Shown: piece by piece, positions 17,149 through 26,348 of the stretch
How positions within the stretch are numbered: position 1 is the stretch's first letter
Layout of the letters: every line of letters begins with the position of its first letter
Assembly: GCF_002811765.1 (NCBI RefSeq)
Contig: NZ_NPDR01000006.1
Coordinates: forward strand, 62,001-126,000
Direction of reading: 5' to 3'
Source of the DNA: Leptospira saintgironsiae
GTDB lineage: Bacteria > Spirochaetota > Leptospiria > Leptospirales > Leptospiraceae
DNA length: 64,000 nucleotides
Notes under the pieces: model-generated
Seen by the model: only the letters and a program-made list of their open reading frames with translations
Told to the model about the DNA's origin: nothing
Database searches by the model: none
Translations under genes and position numbers: made by a program

Positions 17149-18006
17149 CTAGAAGGAGTTTAAAAACCAAGGGAACAATCCCAAGATAAAAACACCTTCT
17201 CCAAGGATCCTATACTTTTGAGAATCTTGGAATTTATCTGCGTAACGCAGTATTCCTCCCGGAACTGCACAGATCAGAGCGATCACCAAAGAGGCCGAAA
17301 CCGAGGTGCCCGGCGCCCATTTCCTTATTCCGCCGGCCAATACTAAGGCAGCCAGAAATCCGAGCAAGGACAATCGTAATACCCACTCCTTAGCAAGCTT
17401 CGGAGAGAGAACTCCTAATAGATAAACTTGGCCTTCCTTAGCGTCTAACTCTGCTTCCATGAGAGAGTTCATTACTAAATTTAGAACGGTGCCTAAAAAG
17501 AATAAGAAAAGAAGAAGGGGAACTGTCCAAGAACGAAACCCTACAACCAATAGAGGACCGAACCAGACACCTAAAGTATAGATCAATGCTACTGAGAATT
17601 CTTTTCCGAAACGTATCTTTCCCCAACGAGCGATCCCTAGATGAAGAATAGCCAAAGCTGATAATAATACTCCGCCTAATAAAACGATCTCTCTTAATAA
17701 TAAGAATGCGAGAACTGCGGAAATGATTGCCGCAATTGTGCAGAGTATTGTCAAAACTTTGGAATGATCGTAGTGGAATTTGTGACGCGGGTTGATTGAA
17801 TCTTCTCCCACCTTCTTTCCATCTAATAAATGATCTAAGGTGTAGATGACCCAAACGCTTAGGGGAAGAAGAAACCACCAAACTGTTTTCATCTTGGCGC
17901 CCGTTACTATTGCGGCCAAGGCTCCGGAACCTAAAACGCCAAGGCATACATCCAAGCTGAGGACGTGAGCGTAAAACCAAAGTTTGTTTTCTAAAACGTT
18001 TCGCAT
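17149..18006 (-). CDS. UbiA-like polytopic membrane protein
   Basis: The 285-residue protein consists almost wholly of eight or nine hydrophobic helices. An acidic motif after the second helix, YTLDHLLDGKKVGED, followed by NPRHKFHYDH, resembles the first Asp-rich motif of UbiA prenyltransferases, which bind prenyl diphosphate through Mg. A second acidic stretch, MEAELDAKEGQ, sits at the expected place of the second motif. The match is partial, so aromatic prenyl transfer is a hypothesis. The gene is upstream of the SDR (42-nt gap to the preferred start) in the same direction, and the pair might act on one isoprenoid or lipid substrate. Confidence 0.65.
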   Translation of the reverse strand: MRNVLENKLWFYAHVLSLDVCLGVLGSGALAAIVTGAKMKTVWWFLLPLSVWVIYTLDHLLDGKKVGEDSINPRHKFHYDHSKVLTILCTIAAIISAVLAFLLLREIVLLGGVLLSALAILHLGIARWGKIRFGKEFSVALIYTLGVWFGPLLVVGFRSWTVPLLLFLFFLGTVLNLVMNSLMEAELDAKEGQVYLLGVLSPKLAKEWVLRLSLLGFLAALVLAGGIRKWAPGTSVSASLVIALICAVPGGILRYADKFQDSQKYRILGEGVFILGLFPWFLNSF

Positions 18007-18055
18007 ACGATCTCTATTACGACTGATTTCCGCGAATAGATTAGTTTGATTCGAA

Positions 18056-19084
18056 TTATTTTACTGCTTTCGCGGATATGTTATCGATTCCTTCTGATCT
18101 AAATTGAGAATGCAAGGATTTTATGAAAATGGATTTAATTTGTCCAGAGTCATCTATATTTTTTAAGGGAAGATGGATCACCAAATCAATATTAGATTGT
18201 CCGAAAGAAACATAACGAAACGAAATTTTGGATTCGTTATAACCACTTTTTCCATAAATCTGAGTTAAGGAAAAATTTGCTGCCTGACCAAGTATGGATT
18301 CTAACTTCTCTATATTTCCTTCTTTAGGAATACTGATCTCTAATTCAGTCCAAAGTCCTGTGTTTGTAAGACTATAATTAGTATATGTAGTCTTGGACAT
18401 CTTAGCATTCGGAATAATAATCGTACTTCCATTTCTTTTTTTGAGCGAAGTGGTTCTCCAGTTGATATCTTCTACCAGACCTTCTTCTCCTGTTTCTAAA
18501 GAAATATAATCTCCTACAGATACTTTTTTCCCGAGTAAAACTCCAAGTCCTGCAAACAAATTGGAAAGAGTTTCTTGCAAACCTAATGCAAATGCAAGAC
18601 CTCCTACTCCTAATGCAGTCAAAGCTGGAGTAACGGAGATACCTAAAGTTTGTAATGCGACCAAACCTCCAGTGAGTAAGATCAACATTCTAACTATATT
18701 GTTTAATATAGATGCGGAGGGTAGAAGGCCTTCTGCCTTTGAAGAATACAAAGTAAAAGCTCCGGAACCAACCCTTGCAAAGGAAAATGTAAATACCAAG
18801 ATCCCGAATACTTTTAGATATAGAGAAATTTTTTCTTCCGAGGAAACATCTAATTTTAAGAATCGAAGAGCAGTATATAATCCAAAGATAAAAAAGGAAA
18901 ATCTAACTAAGGAAAGAAGTGCAGTGTAAAGAGGATGTTTGGTGTCTAACTGATCTTTCGTAAGAGTTTTTGCAAGTCTCGGAACAATGAAACCGCCAAA
19001 AAGATAACCCAAAAGAATTCCGGAAATAACCGAAATTGCTCCTAACAACCAATTAGAACCTAAAATCGAGTCCATCCAAATCAT
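18056..19084 (-). CDS. MscS-family mechanosensitive ion channel
   Basis: The 342-residue protein has four hydrophobic segments in the first 150 residues. The last is the pore helix, with the small-residue pattern PALTALGVGGLAFALGLQETLSNLFAGLGVLLGKK that defines MscS. The cytoplasmic beta domain follows (VGDYISLETGEEGLVEDINWRTTSLKKRNGSTIIIPNAKMSKTTYTNYS), then a C-terminal alpha/beta domain. In the cell it should open upon membrane tension to release solutes during osmotic downshift. It stands alone, transcribed towards the UbiA-like gene with a 49-bp gap. Confidence 0.92.
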   Translation of the reverse strand: MIWMDSILGSNWLLGAISVISGILLGYLFGGFIVPRLAKTLTKDQLDTKHPLYTALLSLVRFSFFIFGLYTALRFLKLDVSSEEKISLYLKVFGILVFTFSFARVGSGAFTLYSSKAEGLLPSASILNNIVRMLILLTGGLVALQTLGISVTPALTALGVGGLAFALGLQETLSNLFAGLGVLLGKKVSVGDYISLETGEEGLVEDINWRTTSLKKRNGSTIIIPNAKMSKTTYTNYSLTNTGLWTELEISIPKEGNIEKLESILGQAANFSLTQIYGKSGYNESKISFRYVSFGQSNIDLVIHLPLKNIDDSGQIKSIFIKSLHSQFRSEGIDNISAKAVK

Positions 19085-19168
19085 TCTCCCAAATTAAGAG
19101 GAAGTATTTTCTAGAAAAGAAAAAATGGAAGTGCCGAATTATGTGGCAAACCGAGGGCAAATCTAGAG

Positions 19169-19227
19169 GGGGATAAAATTGGATTTTGTAATGACAAACT
19201 AGGGAGATTTCAGAGACTCCTATCCCC
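19169..19227 (+). promoter_or_regulatory. Possible folded leader before the cyclase gene
   Basis: GGGGATA (19169-19175) can pair with TATCCCC (19221-19227), which ends directly at the ATG, and GGAG (19203-19206) with CTCC (19217-19220). The only purine-rich ribosome site, AGGGAG, is 21 nt from the start, so folding could bring it closer or block it. Energies were not computed. Confidence 0.25.
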
Positions 19228-21561
19228 ATGCAAGAGGGAGTCGGAAAAAATCAAATTTTAGAAGTTCCTCTGACGGACACTATGTCCGCATACTCTAAAC
19301 ATTTTCCAGAAGAAGGTATAAATCTTTCTGAATGGATGGATGAGATCCATACTAGAGGTATCCAAGAGGTAGTTTTTTGGGGAACGAAATCAGAAGCAAG
19401 CGGCTGGAAAAATAGCCAGCTATTCAGAGATTTGGTAAAAAAGCTCCAAGAAGATAAGATACGTCTTTCTACGATGGATGGAGCAAAGTTCCGTTCTTCC
19501 CCGGACTCTGCACGAAAATTAGATCGTTTCCTTAGATCTCATTTAGGATCTGTACTCGTTTGTTATTCCGAAAACGAATCCAACGAATTCGTAAAATTGA
19601 TGGAGGAGATTCTTTCCGGTCAAAAAAAAGAACCTACCAAAGTATATACATCATATTCTCCTAATATAACTCCTGAAAAATCTAGAAAAGAAAAGCAAGA
19701 GCCTCCTAAAAATCATGGAGAAGACTTTAAAGCGTCTAGAATTACTATTCGAGTTAAACTTCTTGCGATCGTTTCTGCAATTGTAGTGGTGAGTATGGGA
19801 CTTGTGATCGGACTTGCTACAAGCCTTTTCCGGAATTATACTGTATCTTTGATCCAAGAATATAACTTAAGTTTGGCGAGATTGACCGGACTGCAAGTAG
19901 GTCTTAGGATCAAAGAACTTTCTAGCAAATCATCCGAGTTTTCGGATAAAAGAGATCTTCGACCTTCTAAAGGTTCTGATTCTAGAAAAACTTCTCCTCC
20001 CAATTATATCTCAGGATTTTTTTCCACTCATCCTAAAATTCTGGCCTGGGGGAAATACGAGCAGGGAGAATCATCACTTGTTTTTAATCCAAGATTTGTT
20101 CGAGATCTTAGGAAAGAAGAAGATGAGATCCGTGCTTTATGGGTTTCCATTCCCAAAGAAGAAAAAGAAAAATTTTTCGCCTCCGAATTCGAATCCACTC
20201 GGTTAGAAAATATCAGCTCTAAGTTTGGATTTCCTGCAGTACTTTTTATAGAGAAGGATAAATCCGGAAAAGGACTCGGTTTCTTTTTAATTTCTCCTCA
20301 AGATCTATGGGAATCTGCCAGGTCTGCTTTACAAACTGAATTATTTGCTATTTGGGTAGTAGATTCGCGGGGAAGATTAATTGCTCACACAGAAGAATCC
20401 GAAACTATTTCTGCAAAAGATTATTCTAAAAATCCATTAGTCCAATTTTTATTAAGAAGTCCTGCAGACAATGGATCTCAAACTTCTATCTTTGAAGGAA
20501 AAGAAACCCTAGGATCTTTCCAACAATTAGAAGATGGAAACCTCGCAGTTGTGTCTTCCATCGAAGCGGACAAAGCTTTCGAAGCAGTTTATAGGATTAG
20601 AAGGCAGAACTTTTATATTCTGATCTCAATCTTGAGTCTTGCATTCTTAGTGGTATTCCTATTCTCCAGAACTTTAACTGTTCCACTTGTTAATCTATTG
20701 AGTGCTACTAGACAGATTGAAAGAGGAAATTATAAAGTAGGGATCAAACCAGTAACTAGAGACGAGGTAGGAGTTCTAACAAATTCATTCCTAAAAATGG
20801 CTCACGGATTAGAAGAAAGAGAGAAGATCAAAGATACTTTCGGAAAATTTGTGAACAAAGAAATCGCAGAACGTGCACTTGCGGGAGATATGCCTTTAGG
20901 AGGTGTCACGAAAGACGTAACAGTATTCTTCTCCGATTTAAGAAACTTCACTGGTATGTCCGAAAAATTAAAACCAAGTGAGGTGGTAGATTTCTTAAAC
21001 GCATATTTCACCGAAATGGTGGAATGTATTTATCTCACAGAAGGTATCGTGGATAAATTCATCGGAGACGCGATCATGGCTCACTGGGGCGCATTGTACA
21101 CTGATGAAAATGATGCAAGAAATGCGATCAACTCCGCACTTCTGATGAGAAGCGCCTTATTCGAATTCAATCGTATTGGAAACGAGATTGGAAGGCCTCT
21201 CGCAAGATTCGGATGTGGAATTAATACAGGACCAGTGGTAGTAGGTCAGATCGGTTCTGAAAAAAAACTGGAGTTCACAGTTATCGGAGACGCAGTCAAT
21301 CTTGCCTCTCGTATAGAATATTTAACGAAAGAATTCGGAACAGATATACTTGTTTCGGAAACATCTTATGAAAAAGTAAAGGATCATTATAAATTCGAAG
21401 AACTTCCTCCTGTTTGGATCAGAGGAAAAGAAAAACCACAAAAACTTTATGCAGTATTAGGTTGGTTAGAAGATCCGGACTGCCCTAAAAATTTACAAGA
21501 ACTCCGCAAGGTTTGTGGAATACCTGAACCTGATTCTCCTTCCAAGGCTATTGCGGATTAA
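19228..21561 (+). CDS. Membrane class III adenylate/guanylate cyclase with HAMP domain
   Basis: The 777-residue protein has an N-terminal cytoplasmic domain (about 1-130), a linker, TM1 (about 175-198), an extracytoplasmic sensor region to about 460, TM2 (FYILISILSLAFLVVFLFS), HAMP (RQIERGNYKVGIKPVTRDEVGVL) and a C-terminal class III cyclase. Both metal Asp residues are present, in TVFFSDLRNFTGMSE and KFIGDAIMAHWGA. The purine pocket reads KKLEFTVIGDAVNLASRIE, with the transition-state Asn and Arg in NLASR. The Lys/Thr pair is usual for bacterial adenylate cyclases, so cAMP is the likelier product. It is the first of four closely spaced genes; the FecR gene starts 3 nt after the stop. Confidence 0.9.
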   Translation: MQEGVGKNQILEVPLTDTMSAYSKHFPEEGINLSEWMDEIHTRGIQEVVFWGTKSEASGWKNSQLFRDLVKKLQEDKIRLSTMDGAKFRSSPDSARKLDRFLRSHLGSVLVCYSENESNEFVKLMEEILSGQKKEPTKVYTSYSPNITPEKSRKEKQEPPKNHGEDFKASRITIRVKLLAIVSAIVVVSMGLVIGLATSLFRNYTVSLIQEYNLSLARLTGLQVGLRIKELSSKSSEFSDKRDLRPSKGSDSRKTSPPNYISGFFSTHPKILAWGKYEQGESSLVFNPRFVRDLRKEEDEIRALWVSIPKEEKEKFFASEFESTRLENISSKFGFPAVLFIEKDKSGKGLGFFLISPQDLWESARSALQTELFAIWVVDSRGRLIAHTEESETISAKDYSKNPLVQFLLRSPADNGSQTSIFEGKETLGSFQQLEDGNLAVVSSIEADKAFEAVYRIRRQNFYILISILSLAFLVVFLFSRTLTVPLVNLLSATRQIERGNYKVGIKPVTRDEVGVLTNSFLKMAHGLEEREKIKDTFGKFVNKEIAERALAGDMPLGGVTKDVTVFFSDLRNFTGMSEKLKPSEVVDFLNAYFTEMVECIYLTEGIVDKFIGDAIMAHWGALYTDENDARNAINSALLMRSALFEFNRIGNEIGRPLARFGCGINTGPVVVGQIGSEKKLEFTVIGDAVNLASRIEYLTKEFGTDILVSETSYEKVKDHYKFEELPPVWIRGKEKPQKLYAVLGWLEDPDCPKNLQELRKVCGIPEPDSPSKAIAD

Positions 21562-21564
21562 GAT

Positions 21565-23076
21565 ATGGATTGGAGAATTTATAAAAGAGAATGGCAGGTA
21601 GGTATAGGTTGTTTCCTTGTACTCTTCCTATCTCTATATCTCCTATATTTTGAATCTAAATCAAACGGGGGAGTCGGAAAAGAGATTATGGGGACCGTCT
21701 CTTTTCGATACAAAACAGCTCAAAGAAAATTTCCAGACAGAATGTTATGGGAAGATCTGGACCAAGGAATGCCTGTATATGATAGAGATTCTATCCGAAC
21801 AGACGAAGCATCGGAAGCAGTAGTATTTTTAAAATCAGGTACTCGTATAGAATTAGATCCTCAGTCCATGGTGGTTCTCCAATTAAAAGAGAACAAAGAA
21901 AATTTAGATCTGAATGAAGGAAATATACTAGTAGAGAGTGGAAAAAAAGTCCTGTCTGTAATCGCTGGGACAGTAGGTTTAGAAGCAGAACTAGGTTCTA
22001 AATTCCAAGTCACCAGAAATGCGGACGGTACAAGAGTAGATGTAGAAAGAGGACAGGTAGAATGGTCCGAAGATGGAACAGTCAAACAAACATTAGGCGA
22101 AAAAGAAAGTTCTCTAAACGGAAATAAACTGAATCAAAATTGGGGTCTTGTAAGTCCTGAAGATTCTCATAGATATTTTCCTGCAGAATTAGAACAGACA
22201 GTTGAATTTCGATGGGAAGGCGGAGAAGAAGGTATATTAGAGATTTCTCCTAGACGAGACTTCTCAGTTTATATTTCTAAAAGACCCGCTAAAGAGCCTT
22301 ATTATAAACAAAAATTTCCGGAAGGGATCTATTATTGGAGGATCAATTCCAAAGACGGTAAAAAAATATCTGAGGTCAGAAAGTTCAGAGTTCTTCCCAA
22401 TTTTCCAGTAGAATTACATTATCCTAAAAAAGATCTTTCTCAAGAAGATAGGACCGTCGCCTTCTCCTGGGCAAAACAAAAGATAGCAAGCGGTTATAAA
22501 TTGCAGATCTCTAATGATCCAAATTTTGGAGCCTTATCAGAGACCCAGGTATTCCGCACGAATTTTTCACTCACATTAGATCCCGGTACTTATTATTGGA
22601 GAATACAATCTTATACGAATCTTGCTGGAACAGAGACATTTTCTGAAATACGTAAATTTTCTATCTCTCTTCCTGTCATCCAAGTCGCGGATACAAAACA
22701 AGAGATTGTTACGACTTTAGAAACTCAAGCGAGTTCGGATCTTTCCGTGGATTTCCCGAAAAACGGCACTTTGGTGGACATGACTGGCAAAGAAAGTATC
22801 TCTTTCCGTTGGAAATTCTCCGCCAAACAGAAACAAAGCGAATGGAAATTTCGTCTTTTCTATAAGAGAGGCTCAGGTGACGAGCTAATCTACGAAAAAA
22901 AGACAAAAGGGGATCGGTTGGTATTCAAAGACTTGGAAAAACTGGATATAGGAACATTCAGGTGGACCATAGAATCGGATACGGACCCTAACCTAAGATC
23001 AGAAGCGGATTTCAAAATATTACTTAGGGAAGAATTGGAAGCCCCGGAAACAAAATCCAGTGGCGCCCGCCCTTAA
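21565..23076 (+). CDS. FecR-domain protein with Fn3-like repeats
   Basis: The 503-residue protein has one N-terminal membrane anchor (WQVGIGCFLVLFLSLYLLYF). A FecR-type beta domain follows at about residues 40-190 (RDSIRTDEASEAVVFLKSGTRIELDPQS, NEGNILVESGKK, VERGQVEW). Two or three immunoglobulin/Fn3-like segments then appear, each with the YYWRI pattern (GIYYWRINS, GTYYWRIQS, GTFRWTIES). It should lie outside the inner membrane and bind another protein or polysaccharide. Being 3 nt downstream of the cyclase, it may feed extracellular information to it or share its regulon; that is inference. Confidence 0.8.
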   Translation: MDWRIYKREWQVGIGCFLVLFLSLYLLYFESKSNGGVGKEIMGTVSFRYKTAQRKFPDRMLWEDLDQGMPVYDRDSIRTDEASEAVVFLKSGTRIELDPQSMVVLQLKENKENLDLNEGNILVESGKKVLSVIAGTVGLEAELGSKFQVTRNADGTRVDVERGQVEWSEDGTVKQTLGEKESSLNGNKLNQNWGLVSPEDSHRYFPAELEQTVEFRWEGGEEGILEISPRRDFSVYISKRPAKEPYYKQKFPEGIYYWRINSKDGKKISEVRKFRVLPNFPVELHYPKKDLSQEDRTVAFSWAKQKIASGYKLQISNDPNFGALSETQVFRTNFSLTLDPGTYYWRIQSYTNLAGTETFSEIRKFSISLPVIQVADTKQEIVTTLETQASSDLSVDFPKNGTLVDMTGKESISFRWKFSAKQKQSEWKFRLFYKRGSGDELIYEKKTKGDRLVFKDLEKLDIGTFRWTIESDTDPNLRSEADFKILLREELEAPETKSSGARP

Positions 23077-23085
23077 GGAGAAGGC

Positions 23086-23913
23086 ATGTTCTTGTTCCGC
23101 GGAAAAACTTTCGCTATCGTATTTCAGTTTATTCTAATATTCTTTTCCGTATCCTCAGGTGTATTCGCTGAGAAAAAAAGTTTCGTATATTATATAGAAT
23201 GGAAAGAAGTAAAAGGAAGCCGCGGTTACGTGGTAGAAGTCCGAAAAACAGAACCTCCTCAAGAATTATTCTTAGAAAAGAAAGTTTCTGAGAATGAGAT
23301 AGAATTTTCCTTAGAAGCAGGAACCTACGAATACAGAATCGCCGCATTGAACAGATTCGGAAAACCTTCTTCTTATACTCCTTGGACTAATTTTAAAGTG
23401 GAACAAGACCGTCCTAAGGCAGTCGCCTTGGCTGAAAAAGAAGAGGCGAGTAAAGGAATTAAAACCTCCAAGTTTGTTTGGATACCTGGAACAGGATATT
23501 ATTCTAAAGGGGAACGTTGGAAATCTTACAGTATCTGGGCGTGGTTTGGAGCTCTTGCTTATCTAGGAAATTCAGAAAGAGAGTCGGGGAATATTCTCGC
23601 CTCAAAACCGTTAAACGACCCGATGAATATTGCTGTCTTAAGTTTAAATCTACCTTCTTCATTCACTCTTTATCTTTGGCAGGCAAGAGAGAATGATAAG
23701 AAAGAATATGAAATGCACCAAAACAATCAGGTTTTTATTGGTGGAGTGGCAATCCTAAGTGTAGCAATTTCTCTTTGGTTGGAAAATAAACTTCCACAAG
23801 GGGATACCGTTCAATTCAAGGTGAGTCCTGATCGAGGCGGAAATCTAAATACTTTTGCAAATACCGGATTTTCTCAGAATAGATGGGAAGTCCAATATAC
23901 AAGGAGCTTTTGA
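23086..23913 (+). CDS. Exported protein with Fn3-like domain and two membrane segments
   Basis: The 275-residue protein has a signal peptide (FAIVFQFILIFFSVSSGVFA). An Fn3-like domain with YIEWKEVKGSRGYVVEVRKT and AGTYEYRIAALNRFGKPSSYTPWTNFKV follows, resembling the repeats of the upstream FecR protein. Then come two or three hydrophobic helices (YSIWAWFGALAYLG, VFIGGVAILSVAISLW). I do not recognise the family. It is third in the cyclase-FecR operon with a gap of 9 nt and probably works with the FecR protein in the envelope. Confidence 0.7.
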   Translation: MFLFRGKTFAIVFQFILIFFSVSSGVFAEKKSFVYYIEWKEVKGSRGYVVEVRKTEPPQELFLEKKVSENEIEFSLEAGTYEYRIAALNRFGKPSSYTPWTNFKVEQDRPKAVALAEKEEASKGIKTSKFVWIPGTGYYSKGERWKSYSIWAWFGALAYLGNSERESGNILASKPLNDPMNIAVLSLNLPSSFTLYLWQARENDKKEYEMHQNNQVFIGGVAILSVAISLWLENKLPQGDTVQFKVSPDRGGNLNTFANTGFSQNRWEVQYTRSF

Positions 23914-23916
23914 TCT

Positions 23917-24522
23917 ATGGCTCTTCGAATTTATTCTTTGGTCCTTCTTCTTTCCGGGCTTTTTAGTTATTCTTGTTCCAAACCGTTTCCAGGCGGAGAT
24001 GAGATCATTCTCTTGGGACTTCTAGGAAAAACACGTTATCTGTTTGTTACTACTTCAACCAATATGGGAAATTTAGGAGGGGTTGGAGGAGCAGATCTGA
24101 TTTGCCAAAGTGCAAAGACTGCAGAGGTTCCAAGTTTACCTGGATCTGCTTTGGAATACGTGGCGCTGATTGCTTCTTCTTCCAGAGTTCCGGGTGGGGT
24201 GGGTTGGCCCTTAATTCCAAATACGAATTATTATGCGATGAATCCTGGAGAGACTTTGATCTTTCATACAAACAGTTCCGGAATTCCTACAAGTTCTATG
24301 GATAATGCGACCGGAATTCCTGGATCTGGAAATTATTGGACAGGTATCAGTTCAAGTTTTGCTCTTAGCCCAGACGATTGCCAAAGCTGGGGAAGCTCTG
24401 CTCCTACAGATTTTGGAGATTATGGAACCGCGAACGCTGGTAGTAGCAGCATTGATAGTTTCAACCAAGGCTTCTCGGATGGATGCGATCAGCCTAAAGC
24501 TTTGCTTTGCGTTAGAAATTAA
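23917..24522 (+). CDS. DUF1554-domain lipoprotein
   Basis: The 201-residue protein begins with a lipoprotein signal ending in LFSYSC. The body is the DUF1554 (PF07588) fold common in Leptospira surface proteins: KTRYLFVTTSTNMGNLGGVGGADLICQ, VALIASSSRVPGG, NYWTGISSSF, DDCQSWGSS and the terminal QPKALLCVRN. Conserved cysteines (LICQ, DDCQ, DGCDQ, LLCV) probably form disulfides. The domain resembles C-type-lectin-like collagen endostatin folds; function is unknown. It closes the four-gene operon and its stop overlaps the stop of the convergent response-regulator gene. Confidence 0.82.
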   Translation: MALRIYSLVLLLSGLFSYSCSKPFPGGDEIILLGLLGKTRYLFVTTSTNMGNLGGVGGADLICQSAKTAEVPSLPGSALEYVALIASSSRVPGGVGWPLIPNTNYYAMNPGETLIFHTNSSGIPTSSMDNATGIPGSGNYWTGISSSFALSPDDCQSWGSSAPTDFGDYGTANAGSSSIDSFNQGFSDGCDQPKALLCVRN

Positions 24523-25193
24523 CTCTCTACAATACCAGCACGGATTGCGTAGACTACCAAGTCTGCAACCTTGTGTAAGTCCAACTTTTTCATGATGTTT
24601 GCTCTATGCACTTTTACAGTAGCAGGGGATATATGAAGAAGTTTTCCTATCTTCTCGTTGGAATTCCCCTCAGAGATCAATTTTAAGATCTGTCTTTCTC
24701 TGTCGGAAAGTACTGAGAATACGGATGGGCCTTCTTCCTGAAGTTCCCCAGTTTTTTTGCGGCCTATTCCTGAAAGAACACGAGTTGCAATCCTTGGGCT
24801 TAGGTAAGTTTCCTTTCTGCGAACAGCATCGATTGCTCTTAGTAGATCCTCTCCAGCATCGTCCTTAAGAACGTAACCATTGATACCAAGATCCACCAGT
24901 TTTTGGATGTATTCTTCGTTATCATGTCTGGACAGAATGATGACCTGGACTTTTGGATAATATCTTTTGACTCCCTTTACGAGGTCAATACCGCTAACTC
25001 CCGGCATGGAAATGTCTGTGATTAGAATATCGGGTTCTAATTTACCGATTTCGTCTAGCGCCTGTTCGGCGTTCCCGTTTTCACCGATAATCTCCAGATC
25101 GTTTTGTCCGGAAATGATCAGTCTAAGACCTTCTCTTAAGATTGCGTGGTCGTCTACAAGATAGAGTTTGCAAACGGAGGGTTGGGCGTTCAT
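24519..25193 (-). CDS. NarL/FixJ-family response regulator
   Basis: The 224-residue protein has a receiver domain (LYLVDDHAILREGL with the acidic pair, DILITDISMPGVSG with the phospho-acceptor Asp, and YVLKDDAGED with the conserved Lys). A LuxR-type helix-turn-helix follows (LSDRERQILKLISEGNSNEKIGKLLHISPATVKVHRANIMKKL). It should bind DNA as a dimer once phosphorylated. The start overlaps the stop of the kinase gene upstream by ATGA, a clear two-component pair. Targets are unknown; no operator was recognised nearby. Confidence 0.93.
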   Translation of the reverse strand: MNAQPSVCKLYLVDDHAILREGLRLIISGQNDLEIIGENGNAEQALDEIGKLEPDILITDISMPGVSGIDLVKGVKRYYPKVQVIILSRHDNEEYIQKLVDLGINGYVLKDDAGEDLLRAIDAVRRKETYLSPRIATRVLSGIGRKKTGELQEEGPSVFSVLSDRERQILKLISEGNSNEKIGKLLHISPATVKVHRANIMKKLDLHKVADLVVYAIRAGIVES

Positions 25194-26239
25194 ACTTTCT
25201 CCTTGGAACGTTTTTTTAACGGGATCCTAAGCACATAATGAGTACCTTTGTTTGGTTCCGTTTCTAAAAAGAGAGTGCCGTTCAGGTCCTCTGTTCTTCT
25301 CCGAATATTTTCCAATCCGTTTCCGGTAGATTTTATTCTGGCTTCTTTTTCTTTAAATCCTTTTCCGTTATCTTTTACAGAAACTACCAATGTATCTTTT
25401 TCAGAAAAGATCTTTAACTCCACTTTATTCGCTTGGGAATGTTTCAAAATATTCGCACAAATTTCCTGTAATATTCTGAAAACTTGGTTCTGTATTTCCT
25501 GAGGAATTTTTTCGGGAACTCTAAACTCGGATTTTACTTTAATTTTTTGTATCGGAAAAATTTGGTTCGCTAGAGAGCTTAATGCAGCTTCCAGTCCAAG
25601 TTCTTTTAAGGAAGAAGGTTGCAAATTTGTGTAAATTTCGCGAAGTTCTTGGCTAGCTCGATCGATAAGCCCTAGGCCGGAGCCGAAAGATTCAGGATGT
25701 TCCTTCTCCGATTTTTGATACGCTTGGAAATGTAATTTTGCAGCGAGTATAAGTTGTCCAACTCCGTCATGAAGTTCTCTGGCGAGTCTGGATCTTTCTT
25801 CTTCTTGGGAAGCGAGTACCTGAGTGTGGAGAGTTGCGATCTTCTTTTCTAACTTTTTATTTTCTGTAATATCTTTTAGGATCATACCCAGGCTATCTTT
25901 GAATCGGAAGATAGAATATCCGTAGGACTTCTTTCCTTTTTTGAATTCCTGGTTTTGTAATTTTGTTTTTAGAGCCTTGTGAAGATTTTCTCTTAGGTTA
26001 GCTTCCTCTTTTGTATCTAATCTTAATAGGTTAAATAGGTTTTTACCTGCTGGGTTTGCAAATCTAAGTCTGAATTCTTTTTTAAAGGACGCGTTTGCAA
26101 ATCGGACAATATTGTTTTCGTCCAAGGCTACAATAGGGGAGATCTCTTCTACCAGAGATAGGAATTTAGAGGCCTGCTCCTTACCGGAGTATGAGCCCGA
26201 TTGTTTGGTATCTTTTCGTTTGAGGAGTCCTGAAGCCAC
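25190..26239 (-). CDS. PAS-domain histidine kinase (HisKA_3)
   Basis: The 349-residue kinase has no membrane segment. A PAS domain covers about residues 20-130 (IVALDENNIVRFANASFKKEF, ILKDITENKKLEKKI). A HisKA_3 dimerisation domain has its phospho-acceptor His in ERSRLARELHDGVGQLI near residue 165. The ATPase has an N-box in QEICANILKHSQA, DNGKGF and GNGLENIRRR. It is thus a cytoplasmic sensor, perhaps of redox or a small ligand. It is co-transcribed with the NarL-type regulator through a four-base overlap. Confidence 0.93.
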   Translation of the reverse strand: MASGLLKRKDTKQSGSYSGKEQASKFLSLVEEISPIVALDENNIVRFANASFKKEFRLRFANPAGKNLFNLLRLDTKEEANLRENLHKALKTKLQNQEFKKGKKSYGYSIFRFKDSLGMILKDITENKKLEKKIATLHTQVLASQEEERSRLARELHDGVGQLILAAKLHFQAYQKSEKEHPESFGSGLGLIDRASQELREIYTNLQPSSLKELGLEAALSSLANQIFPIQKIKVKSEFRVPEKIPQEIQNQVFRILQEICANILKHSQANKVELKIFSEKDTLVVSVKDNGKGFKEKEARIKSTGNGLENIRRRTEDLNGTLFLETEPNKGTHYVLRIPLKKRSKEKV

Positions 26240-26280
26240 TTAAAGTTCAGGATATAGTCCGGCTTATGGCTCGAAAAGGA

Positions 26281-26316
26281 AAAAAACCCCTCCCCTCGGC
26301 CGAATGAGGGAAGGGG
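26281..26316 (-). terminator. Intrinsic terminator after the LruC-like gene
   Basis: On the minus strand CCCCTTCCCTC pairs with GAGGGGAGGGG (one mismatch) around an eight-base loop and is followed by TTTTTT (26281-26286). It also insulates the downstream kinase gene from read-through. Confidence 0.88.
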
Positions 26317-26348
26317 GAGGTTGCTTTTACTCTTTCAGGAGTCCCAAA

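Noticed and set aside
17438..17980. 180-residue ORF on the minus strand in another frame
   Set aside because: It lies wholly inside the UbiA-like gene, its composition (Arg/Ser-rich) is that of a frame shadow, and it has no ribosome site or recognisable motif.
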